Assembly: GCF_014174515.1 (NCBI RefSeq)
Contig: NZ_JACJUG010000004.1
Coordinates: 1 to 64,000, forward strand
Origin: Mitsuaria sp. WAJ17
Lineage (GTDB): Bacteria; Pseudomonadota; Gammaproteobacteria; Burkholderiales; Burkholderiaceae_C
Direction: 5' to 3'
DNA: 64,000 nucleotides
In this document: positions 34,394 through 42,900 of the stretch, piece by piece
Layout: every line of letters starts with the position of its first letter
Position numbering within the stretch: position 1 is the stretch's first letter
Program-made: the position numbers and the translations under genes
The notes under the pieces: model-generated
What the model was told of the DNA's origin: nothing
Databases searched by the model: none
The model's input: the letters and a program-made list of their open reading frames with translations, nothing else

Positions 34394-34461
34394 ATTATCG
34401 CTGTCACCCAGTTTCCATCAGGACACCCGCGGGTCCTCCCGCTCAAACTCAGGAGAGCACC

Positions 34462-35019
34462 ATGCTGACTGCAGAACAAATCTTCGCCGCCCACAAGGCC
34501 AATATCGAAACCCTCTTCGGCCTGACCAACAAGGCCTTTGAGGGCGTGGAAAAGCTGGTCGAGCTGAACCTGCAGGTGGCCAAGGCCACCCTGGCCGAAG
34601 CCGCCGAGAACACCCAGGCCGCCCTGTCCGTGAAGGACGCGCAAGAGCTGCTGGCCCTGCAGACCTCGCTGCTGCAACCCAGCGCCGAGAAGGCCGCCGC
34701 CTACAGCCGTCACCTGTACGACATCGCCACCGCCACCAACGCCGAAGTGGCCAAGGTCGCCGAAGCCCAGTTCGCCGACGTGCAGACCAAGTTCAACGCC
34801 GTGGTCGATACCGCCGCCAAGAACGCCCCGGCCGGCACCGAGAACGCCGTGGCCCTGGTGAAGTCCGCCGTGGCCGCCGCCAACAACGCCATCGAGAACA
34901 TCCAGAAGGCGGCCAAGCAGGCAACCGAAGTGGCCGAGGCCAACTTCCAGGCCGTGACCAACACCGCCGTGAAGGCCTCCCAGGCCGGCAGCCGCGCCAA
35001 GCGCCCCACCGCCGCCTGA
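34462..35019 (+). CDS. phaP: phasin (PHA granule-associated protein)
   Basis: 185 residues, almost all helix-forming and Ala-rich, with the phasin pattern [33 protein letters not shown] at the N-terminus and [20 protein letters not shown] near the end. Phasins coat polyhydroxyalkanoate granules, controlling their size and number, and are made in large amounts. The ATG at 34462 has an AGGAGAGCACC site. The gene is monocistronic: its own promoter region with palindromes lies upstream and a strong terminator 57 bases downstream. It implies the organism stores PHA, although no synthase gene is in the window. Confidence 0.95.
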   Translation: MLTAEQIFAAHKANIETLFGLTNKAFEGVEKLVELNLQVAKATLAEAAENTQAALSVKDAQELLALQTSLLQPSAEKAAAYSRHLYDIATATNAEVAKVAEAQFADVQTKFNAVVDTAAKNAPAGTENAVALVKSAVAAANNAIENIQKAAKQATEVAEANFQAVTNTAVKASQAGSRAKRPTAA

Positions 35020-35075
35020 TCTGAGCAGTTGTCTCCTCGGTACCCCGCGGTGACCGCGTCACCCAGGTACCCTTG

Positions 35076-35107
35076 AAGCCCGAAGCCTTGTGCCTCGGGC
35101 TTTTTTT
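35076..35107 (+). terminator. rho-independent terminator of phaP
   Basis: AGCCCGA (35077-35083) pairs with TCGGGCT (35095-35101), extended by weaker inner pairing, followed by a run of seven or more T. It is the strongest T tract in this part of the window, as expected for a highly expressed gene. Confidence 0.9.
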
Positions 35108-35134
35108 ATTGGATCTGCGCCTCCCGGGCGCTGC

Positions 35135-35140
35135 TAGCAT
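35135..35140 (+). promoter_or_regulatory. candidate -10 box of the DUF3667 pair
   Basis: TAGCAT, 12 bases before the ATG at 35153, with no clear ribosome site between, implying a very short leader. Confidence 0.35.
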
Positions 35141-35152
35141 CCGCGCCTGACC

Positions 35153-36040
35153 ATGACAGCGAAGGCCACACCGTCCCTTGTCCACTGCCCCAATTGCGAG
35201 GCGGTCCTGGTACAGCCGCCCGCGCCCTATTGCGCGCAGTGCGGCCAGGAGACACGGGTCCGGGCGCCTACGCTGATGGAATTTCTCCAGCAATTCGGCG
35301 GCGCCTACATCTCCACCGAAGGCGCGCTGTGGCGCACGCTGAAACTGCTGCTGACCCGCCCCGGCGCCCTGACGGCCGACTACCTGCGCGGCAAGCGCCG
35401 CAGCCATGTGCTGCCCTTGCGCCTGTACCTCACCATCAGCGTGCTGACACTGGCTCTGCTGAGGCTGCTGGGCCACGCCCCCTTCAGCGAAGAGAGTGCC
35501 GAACGCACGCGCCAGGCCCTGCAGACCGGCAGCTACTCCGTGGTGCGCATCCCACCTCTGGTGCTTGGCATGGAACAGCGGCATTTCACCTGCACCGCCC
35601 TGCCGGACTGGTACTGCGTTCGCGCCCGGACGCGGCTGGAGCAGGACCCCGGCGCCGTGGTGCAGGCCTTGCAGGCGGCGCCGGAGCAGGTCATTGCGAG
35701 CATGGGCCGGGCGATGTTCGTGCTGCTGCCGGTGTTCGCCCTGCTGCTGAAGCTGCTGCAATGGCGCCGTGACGGCAGCGGCCTGCGCTACACCGAACAT
35801 CTGGTCTTCGCCCTGCACCTGCATTGCGTGTGGTTCCTGAGCCTGTGGCTGGTGGCCCTGCCGGCACTGCTGCCCCTGGGCGGGCTGTGGAACCTGGGCT
35901 ACACCCTGCTGGCCCTGCGCCGGGTCTATGGGAGAGGCTGGTTGGGCACGGCCTGGCGCGCCACCCTGCTGCTGCTCGCGCAGGCCGTGCTGCTGTTCGG
36001 CATGTTCATCCTCTCCATCCTCTGGACCGTCGTGTCATGA
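35153..36040 (+). CDS. DUF3667-like membrane protein with zinc ribbon (copy 1)
   Basis: 295 residues. An N-terminal zinc ribbon, CPNCEAVLVQPPAPYCAQCG, supplies four cysteines. A conserved stretch follows (LMEFLQQFGGAYISTEGALW, VLPLRLYLTISVLTLALL), then at least four or five membrane helices and a YTEHLVFALHLHCVWFL block with several His residues. This layout fits the DUF3667 group, whose function is unknown. Its stop overlaps the start of a close paralog by four bases. It is probably an inner-membrane protein. Confidence 0.75.
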   Translation: MTAKATPSLVHCPNCEAVLVQPPAPYCAQCGQETRVRAPTLMEFLQQFGGAYISTEGALWRTLKLLLTRPGALTADYLRGKRRSHVLPLRLYLTISVLTLALLRLLGHAPFSEESAERTRQALQTGSYSVVRIPPLVLGMEQRHFTCTALPDWYCVRARTRLEQDPGAVVQALQAAPEQVIASMGRAMFVLLPVFALLLKLLQWRRDGSGLRYTEHLVFALHLHCVWFLSLWLVALPALLPLGGLWNLGYTLLALRRVYGRGWLGTAWRATLLLLAQAVLLFGMFILSILWTVVS

Positions 36041-37011
36041 ACTGGTTTCGCAGGCAGTTGCTGGTCCCCACCCCGATGAGCGGCCATTGCACCAACTGCG
36101 GCACCGCGCTGCCCGAGCCCCGACAGCGCTTCTGCAGCCACTGCGGGCAGGAGACCGAGGTCAAGGCCCCGACCCTGGGCGAGTTCATCCAGCAGTTCGG
36201 CGGCGCCTACTTCTCCACCGAGGGTGCCCTGTGGCGCACGCTGTGGCGGCTCTTCGTCCCCGGGCAGCTGACGCTGGAGTACTTCGCCGGCCGACGGCGG
36301 CATTACGTGCTGCCGCTGCGCCTGTACCTGACGATGTCGGTGGTCCTGCTGCTGGCCCTGCGACTGAACGGGCAGCTCGAGCTGCCCCTGGACGAGCCCG
36401 AGGCGGGCAGCGCGGCCTCCAGCCCGGCCAGCCCGGGCAGCGCCGCCATGCCCAAACCTGCCAAGCCGCGCGGGACGCTGATCATCGACGAGAAGGATCG
36501 CCAGGAGCTGACCATGGTGGATCTGGGCGCCTGGCGGGCCGGCACCCACAAGGGCCAGTTCTATTGCGAGGGTTTCAGTGACAAGGTCTGCAAGCGCTTC
36601 GAGCGCCGGCTCACGGCTGACCCCGCCACCGTGCGCGAGTATTTCGCCGACCTCCCCTCGCGCGCCCTGGACCACCTCGGCCAGGCCATGTTCGTGCTGC
36701 TGCCGGCCTTCGCACTGTGGCTCAAGCTGCTCTATGTGGACAAGCGCCGCCGCTACACCGAGCACCTGGTCTTCGCCCTGCACCAGCATGCCTTCTGGTT
36801 CGCCGTGCTGGCCCTGCTGACGCTGAAGTCGGAGTCAGTGGCGGTGTTCTGCGCGCTGGCCATGGTGGTCCACCCGCTGATCGCCCTGCACCGCGTCTAC
36901 GGCACGCGCTGGTGGAGCACCCTGCCCCGCGCCTTCGGGTTGATGGTGGCCTACAGCATCAGCCTGGGCCTGGTGCTGGCGGCGATGTTCATCTACCTGT
37001 TCGCGTCTTAG
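36037..37011 (+). CDS. DUF3667-like membrane protein with zinc ribbon (copy 2)
   Basis: 324 residues, a tandem paralog of the preceding gene: zinc ribbon CTNCGTALPEPRQRFCSHCG, then EFIQQFGGAYFSTEGALWRTL, VLPLRLYLTMSVVLLLAL, and RYTEHLVFALHQHAFWF. Unlike copy 1 it has an extra polar Ala/Ser/Pro linker (residues about 120-145) before a cytoplasmic or periplasmic domain with paired cysteines (YCEGFSDKVCKRF). The ATGA overlap means the two are translated together and perhaps form a heteromer. Its 3' end overlaps the convergent patatin gene by 23 bp. Confidence 0.75.
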   Translation: MNWFRRQLLVPTPMSGHCTNCGTALPEPRQRFCSHCGQETEVKAPTLGEFIQQFGGAYFSTEGALWRTLWRLFVPGQLTLEYFAGRRRHYVLPLRLYLTMSVVLLLALRLNGQLELPLDEPEAGSAASSPASPGSAAMPKPAKPRGTLIIDEKDRQELTMVDLGAWRAGTHKGQFYCEGFSDKVCKRFERRLTADPATVREYFADLPSRALDHLGQAMFVLLPAFALWLKLLYVDKRRRYTEHLVFALHQHAFWFAVLALLTLKSESVAVFCALAMVVHPLIALHRVYGTRWWSTLPRAFGLMVAYSISLGLVLAAMFIYLFAS

Positions 37012-37966
37012 CCGCCAGGCGCTGGCGCAGCAGCGGCAGTGCGGCCAGGGCGGCATCACGGCCAGCCTGGATGCTGCGCTTGCGGGCCGAGAAGTCAGCG
37101 CTGCCCACGCCCTCCAGCCTGGGGCGGATGATGACGTCCGCCTCGCGCAGCTCGAAGTTGTTGATGGAGCGGCCCATGATGGAGAAGGTCTGCAGCAGCA
37201 TGCGCATGGCGTCGCCGGGTGGCTTGGCCTCGGGCGGCTCGGAGATGTCCACCGCGACGACCAGCTCCGCACCCATCTGCTTGGCGAAACGCACGGGCAC
37301 AGGCGCTACCAGACCGCCGTCCACATACTCGCGCTGGCCGATCTTGACCGGCTGGAACACCGCCGGCACCGAGCTGGAGGCGCGCACCGCAGCGCCCGTG
37401 TCACCGGTGCGGAAGAGGATGGGCGAGCCGTCCGAGAGATCGGTGGCAACGATGCCCAGCGGCAAGGGCATCTGCTCGATCAGGCGATGGCCGGTCTTCT
37501 CACGCACGAAGCGCGCCAGGGCCTCGCCACGGATCAGCCCGCGGGTGGGGAAGGCCCAGTCGGTGATGGCGCCCTCGTCCATGGACTCGGCCATCTGCGC
37601 CAGCTCCTTGCCGTTCTTGCCCGAGGCGTAGAGCGAAGCCACCAGGCTGCCGGCCGACGTGCCCGCCACCAGGTCCATCTTGATGCCGTTCTCCTCCAGC
37701 ACCTGGATCACGCCGATGTGCGCGAAGCCGCGCGCCGCACCGCCGCCCAGGGCCAGGCCCAGCTTGGGCGGCTTGGGCGGGGGCGAGGGCACGACGGGGT
37801 CGAGGGGCTGGACCGGCTGCGGCGGCGGCGTCTCCGTGCCGGCATTGCGGCTGGGCGCCGTGGCGCAGGCGGCCAGGCCCAGGGCCAGCAGGGCGGCCAG
37901 GGCCGTTCGGCGTGAAGGCCGTGACGGACGTGACGGGCGGGAATCCAAAAAATCAGGCGATCGCAT
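36989..37966 (-). CDS. patatin-like phospholipase lipoprotein (RssA type)
   Basis: 325 residues. A lipoprotein signal with lipobox LAAC (Cys34) follows an Arg/Ser/Pro-rich start; a proline-rich linker follows. The patatin domain shows the oxyanion loop GLALGGGAARGFAHIG, nucleophile Ser104 in VAGTSAGSLVA, and the dyad Asp in YVDGGLVAPVP. These enzymes hydrolyse acyl chains from phospholipids. The location is envelope-anchored. It is divergent from a second patatin gene that lacks the lipid anchor, and a candidate -10 box (TAGAAT) is so close to the ATG that the mRNA may be leaderless. Confidence 0.9.
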   Translation of the reverse strand: MRSPDFLDSRPSRPSRPSRRTALAALLALGLAACATAPSRNAGTETPPPQPVQPLDPVVPSPPPKPPKLGLALGGGAARGFAHIGVIQVLEENGIKMDLVAGTSAGSLVASLYASGKNGKELAQMAESMDEGAITDWAFPTRGLIRGEALARFVREKTGHRLIEQMPLPLGIVATDLSDGSPILFRTGDTGAAVRASSSVPAVFQPVKIGQREYVDGGLVAPVPVRFAKQMGAELVVAVDISEPPEAKPPGDAMRMLLQTFSIMGRSINNFELREADVIIRPRLEGVGSADFSARKRSIQAGRDAALAALPLLRQRLAAKTRTGR

Positions 37967-37974
37967 GGCGCGGC

Positions 37975-37980
37975 ATTCTA
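37975..37980 (-). promoter_or_regulatory. candidate -10 box of the patatin lipoprotein gene
   Basis: TAGAAT on the minus strand, eight bases before the ATG at 37966; transcription would start at or next to the start codon. Confidence 0.35.
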
Positions 37981-38106
37981 TTGAGCCCGCAAGGCGCGGG
38001 TCTGCGCTGCGGCGCCGGGGCCACGTCTTGCCTCCCGCGCGGCAGGCTCAATGCCACAATGCAGCAGCGCCTGCGCCTGGGAGGCGCGCCCACCGGGGAG
38101 TCGAGC

Positions 38107-39942
38107 GTGGACGAATCCGAACAGGTCAGGGAACGCATCGCCGCCATGCTGCGCAGCAGCCCGGTGTTCGGCCCGCTGTCCGACGCCCTGCGCCTGGCGC
38201 TGGCCACCGCGATGCGCCTGCACACGGTGCCCGGCGGCAGCCCCCTGTTCCATGAAGGTGAGCCGGCCGACAGCATGGCCGTGGTCCTCAGCGGCGGCCT
38301 GCGCGCCTGGCGCCAGACGCCCACCGGCGAGCTGTTGCTCTACAACCAGTTCCACCCCGGCCAGAGCGTGGGTGAACTGGCCATGATCCTGCAGCAGGCG
38401 CGCGCCCAGCATGTCACCGCGCTGCGCGATTCCCTGGTCGCTCTGCTGGACCGCCAAGCCTACGAAGCCCTGCTGCTGCTGCACCCGCTGGAGTTGAGCC
38501 GGGTGATGATCAAGACGGTCGCGGACCGCCTGCGCAGCCAGTCCGAGGGCGGCGAGCAGCGTCTGGCGCAGACATTTCTCGTGCTGGCGCTCTCGCCTGA
38601 CGAGGCCACCTGTCAGGCCGCCGCCACCCTGGCCCGCCAGCTGAGCAAGGCCCTGGGCCGCCTGGGCCGTGCCGGTCACCTGCTGGAGCACGGCCCCGGC
38701 CAGACCCTGAGCCTGGACGGCCAGCCCTGGCCGCGCGAGCGCCTGCAGGAGCTGGACGACAGCCACGACTACCTGGTCTACGAGGCCGACGCGCAAGCCA
38801 GCGACTGGACGCGCTACGCCTTTCGCCATGCCGACCAGCTCGTGCTGGTCGCCCGTACCGGCAGCCGCCCGGAGCTCAGCGAGATCGAAGGCCAGCTCCA
38901 GCGCGAGACCGGCTGGTCCCTCAAGCGCCAGCACCTGGCCCTGCTGCACCCGGCCTGCGCCCGCGACGCCGAAGCCCCGCAGCCCTGGGCGACCCAGCGC
39001 CAGCTGGAGCGCATCTACCCCTTGCGGGAGGACCATGACGAAGACGTGGCTCGCCTGGCTCGCTTCCTCACCGGCCAGGCGGTGGGTCTGGTGCTGGGTG
39101 GTGGCGGCGCCCGCGGCTTCGCGCACCTGGGCGTGCTGCGCGCGCTGCGCGAGGCCGGCGTGCCGGTGGACCTCATCGGCGGCAACAGCATGGGCGCGCT
39201 GATCGGGGCCCAACTGGCCCAGGGCCATGACATCGCCACCGTGCTGGCGCAGACGCGCCGATTCGCCACCGGCGGCGAGCGGCTCACGCTGCCCCTGGTG
39301 TCGCTGGTGGGCGGGCGCCGCGTCGAGCGCGACCTGCGCGCCCTCTTCGGCGAGCAGCAGATCGAATGCCTGTGGCGCCCCTTCTTCGCCGCCAGCTGCA
39401 ACCTGAGTCGCGGCAGCACGGCAGTGCTGGACAGCGGCCCCCTGTGGCGCGCCGTGCTGGCCAGCAACTCCCCCGCCGGCCTGCTCCCGCCCGTGCTTCA
39501 GGACGGTGAGCTGCTGGTGGACGGAGCGATCCTGGAAAACGTGCCGGTGCAGGCCATGCGAGTTCGCCTGGGCACGCCGCTGGAGCGCCGGCGTGGCAAC
39601 GGGCAGATCATCGCCATCGACGTCGATGCGCGCGCCGAGCTGCGAGCCGACCCACAGCTGCACCGGTTGAGCGCCGGCAGCCGGCTGCGCTCCCTGATCC
39701 GGCGCAGCGCCCCTTCCGCGCCGGGCATCGCCGACATCCTCTACGCCGCCGGCCATGTGGGCGGGACCAGCCAGCGCGGCCGCACCATCGCGCAGGCCGA
39801 CGTCTACCTGCAGCCCGACCTCAGCCGCTACGCCCTGATGGCCTACGCCCGCGCCCAGGAAATCGCCGATGAGGGCTACCGCCACGCCCTGCAGCAGATC
39901 GAGCAGTGGCAAGACCTGGCCCCCGGAGGTCGTGCGCGATGA
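38107..39942 (+). CDS. cyclic-nucleotide-binding domain plus patatin-like phospholipase
   Basis: 611 residues from the GTG at 38107, which has GGGGAG at the right distance; an upstream in-frame ATG at 38059 lacks a site. Residues 10-140 form a cNMP-binding beta barrel (GSPLFHEGEPADSMAVVLSG, HPGQSVGELAMI). A helical middle part follows, and the C-terminal half is a patatin domain: VGLVLGGGGARGFAHLGVLRA, nucleophile Ser361 in GGNSMGALIGA, Asp in LLVDGAILENVPV. The combination resembles neuropathy-target-esterase-type phospholipases regulated by a cyclic-nucleotide-like domain. Its stop overlaps the NRPS start (ATGA). Confidence 0.9.
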   Translation: MDESEQVRERIAAMLRSSPVFGPLSDALRLALATAMRLHTVPGGSPLFHEGEPADSMAVVLSGGLRAWRQTPTGELLLYNQFHPGQSVGELAMILQQARAQHVTALRDSLVALLDRQAYEALLLLHPLELSRVMIKTVADRLRSQSEGGEQRLAQTFLVLALSPDEATCQAAATLARQLSKALGRLGRAGHLLEHGPGQTLSLDGQPWPRERLQELDDSHDYLVYEADAQASDWTRYAFRHADQLVLVARTGSRPELSEIEGQLQRETGWSLKRQHLALLHPACARDAEAPQPWATQRQLERIYPLREDHDEDVARLARFLTGQAVGLVLGGGGARGFAHLGVLRALREAGVPVDLIGGNSMGALIGAQLAQGHDIATVLAQTRRFATGGERLTLPLVSLVGGRRVERDLRALFGEQQIECLWRPFFAASCNLSRGSTAVLDSGPLWRAVLASNSPAGLLPPVLQDGELLVDGAILENVPVQAMRVRLGTPLERRRGNGQIIAIDVDARAELRADPQLHRLSAGSRLRSLIRRSAPSAPGIADILYAAGHVGGTSQRGRTIAQADVYLQPDLSRYALMAYARAQEIADEGYRHALQQIEQWQDLAPGGRAR

Positions 39943-42900
39943 GCGAGGCGCAGGGCACCCTGCCCCTGTCCCTGAGCCAGCGCGAGGTCTGGCTGGACCA
40001 GCGCGCCTGGCCGGGCAGCGTCCATCTGCATATCGGGGGCTTCGCCTTCCTGCACGGGCCGCTGGACGCGGCCCTGCTGCGGCTGAGCCTGCAGCAGCTG
40101 GTAGACGAGAACGAGGCCCTGCGCCTGCAGCCCCTGCCCGAGGAAGGCGCACAGCGCCTGCTGGAGACCCTGGCCGCGCCCCTGGACATCCTGCCCCTGG
40201 ATCCCGGCCAGGACGCGCGGACGGCCATGCTGGACTGGTGGCGAGGGGAATGCCACCAGCGCTTCGACCTGCGGCAGGCGCCTCCCTGGCGCTGCGTGCT
40301 GCTGACCGACGGCCATGCGCTGCACGGTCTGTCCATCCGCTTCCATCACCTCGTGATGGACGGCTGGTCAACCCAGCTCTTCATGCAGCGCTGGACCGAG
40401 CGTTACGCGCAGCTGCAGCAAGACCTGACCCCCACGCGCGAGGAGCCCGGCGCCTACCTGGCCTTCATCGAGTCAGGCCGCGACTACCTCGGCAGCGCGA
40501 CCTGCCTGCGCGATGCCGACTATTGGGCCAGGCAATGGCCGGCGCTTCAGGAGCCGGCCCTGCCGCCGCGCCATGCCCTGCGCGCGCCGGACCGGCTGCC
40601 GCGCGCCCACGTCGCCCGGCTGCAGGTGCAGCGGCGCGAGCTCCAGCCGCTGCAAGCCGCGTTGCAGGCGCAGGACGCCAGCCTCTTCGATGCCGCCCTG
40701 AGCGCCATCGCCCTGTACCTGCAGCGCAGCCGCGGCATCGAGCACCTGGCCGTGGGCATGCCCAGCCTCAACCGCGGCGGCGCACGCTGGCGGCAGACCC
40801 TGGGCATGTTCGTCAGTGTCCAGCCCCTGCTGCTGCGCTTGCAGCCGCAGATGAGCATCGGGGCGCTGCTGGCCGAGGGCCGGCATCAGGCCCGCACCGG
40901 CCTGCGCCACGCGCGCTATCCGCTCAGCGAGACCGCCCACCGCCTGCAGCTGATGCGCAGCGGCCGCGACAGCCTGCTGGATGTGATGGTGTCCCTGGAG
41001 CGACAGAGCTATGCCCTGGGCTTCGGCGCCTGCCGCCTGGAGCAGGCGCGCCAGAGCTTCGCGGAGGAAGCCCGCTACCCGCTGGCCCTGACGCTGTGCG
41101 AGTTCGGCGACGCCGAGGAGGTGGAGCTGGTGCTGGAGCTCTCCGAGCGCTGCTTCGAGGCCGACGAGGCCGAGCTGCTGCTGCGCCGGCTGTGGCACCT
41201 CATGAAGCTGATGCCCGGCTCGCTGAACAGCCCGCTCGACGCCCCCTCCCTGATGCCGGAGGAGGAGTCCTGGGCGCTGATCCATGGCCTGCACAAGAAC
41301 CTGGCCAGCACCGAAGCGCCACAGCCGGTGTGGCTGCAGTTCAGCCGCCAGGCCGGGCTCAACCCCGAAGCCGTAGCCCTGGTCTGGGACGACGCCGCGG
41401 GGCAGGCTCAGTCCATGAGCTACGCCGAGCTGCAGCAGCGCAGCCTGGCCCTGGCGTCCTGCTTCCTGGGCGCCGGGATTCGCCAGGGGCAGGTGATCGC
41501 CCTGCTGGTGGACCGCAGTCCGGCCTTGCTGGCCGCGCTGTTCGCGGCCTGGCGCTGTGGCGCCTGCGCGCTGCCCCTGTCGACCGAGCTGCCCCAGGAT
41601 CGCCTGGCAGAACTGCTGGAGATCGCCTCACCCGCGCTGCTGCTGGGCAGCCGGCCGGACGTGCTGCGCTGGAGCTCGGGCGCGCTGCCCGGCGTCAGTC
41701 TCACGCCCCTGGGCGAGGTCCTGGACACACCCGCCCCGCCCGGCCTCGCCAGTGCGGCGCGGCCCCTGCACGACGCGGCCTACCTGCTCTTCACCTCGGG
41801 CTCGACGGGCCGCCCCAAGGCCGTACGCATGGGCCACGACGCCCTGGCGCGCCGCCTGGCCTGGCTGGCCCGGCGCTGGCAGATAGGCCCGCAGGACCGC
41901 TCCGTGCAGCAGGTGCAGCCGAGCTTCGACCCGGCCCTGGTCGAGCTGCTGCTGCCGCTCGTCCAGGGCGGCAGCGTGGCCCTGATGCCGCCGGGACGCC
42001 ACCATCCCGAGCGCCTGGCGGCCTTCATGCAGCGCCACCGCGCCAGCTTCTGCGCCCTGGTGCCCTCCAGCCTGGCGGGCCTGCTGACCGGCCTGCAGAA
42101 GCATCCGGTGCCCAGCCTGCGCGTGGCCTGCTGCGGCGGCGAGGTGCTGGCGCCCGCCCTGTCCAACCGATTCCTCGCGGAGACGGGGGCCGCGCTCTTC
42201 AACGTCTACGGGCCAACGGAAGCCTGCATCTTCGCCAGCGCCTGGCCCTGCGAGCCCTGGCCCGAGACCGAGGCCCTGCCCCTGGGTCCCGCGGTGGACG
42301 ACACCCGCATCTACGTGCTGGACGAGCGGCAGCGCCCGCAGCCTTTTGGCGTCAGCGGCGAAGTCTGGCTCGCCGGCCCCACCCTGGCCCTGGGCTATCT
42401 GGACCCGCAGGACACCGCCGCGGCCTTCGTGCCCGACCCCTTCCACCCCGGCGAACGCATGTACCGCAGCGGCGACCGCGGCTGGCTGGACGTCCAGGGC
42501 CGCCTGCATTTCGCTGGCCGGCTCGACCGACAGCTCAAGCTGCGCGGCTACCGCGTCGATCTGGGCGACGTGGAGGCCGCCTGCCTCAAGCTGCCGGGCG
42601 TTCACCAGGCCGCCGTGCAGTGCCTGGACGCGGGCGACGGCCCGCGCCTCCACGCCTGGCTGGCGGGCCCGCGCGCTCAGGCGGAGCCGACCCTGGCCGC
42701 CCTGCTGCGCCAGCGCCTGCCCGACTACATGGTGCCCGCCCACCTCACCCTGCTGCCGGAACTGCCGCTGAACAGCAGCGGCAAGCTGCTGCTGGACCAG
42801 CTGCCGCCGCCCGCGCGTGCGGCGGCCTCCATGGCCGAGGCACCTGCCGCCACCGCCCTGGAGGCCGAGCTGCAGGGCCTGTGGCGAGAGCACCTGAAGC

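Larger units (their letters stand above)
33749..34461. other. 713-bp intergenic region between the TonB receptor and phaP
   Basis: No gene is supported here. It contains two perfect stem-loops (33939-33970 and 34027-34056), a 10-bp tandem repeat (34005-34030), and, on the right side, the phaP promoter with three TTGC/GCAA palindromes. The left half probably carries the 5' leader and promoter of the leftward TonB receptor gene. Confidence 0.7.
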
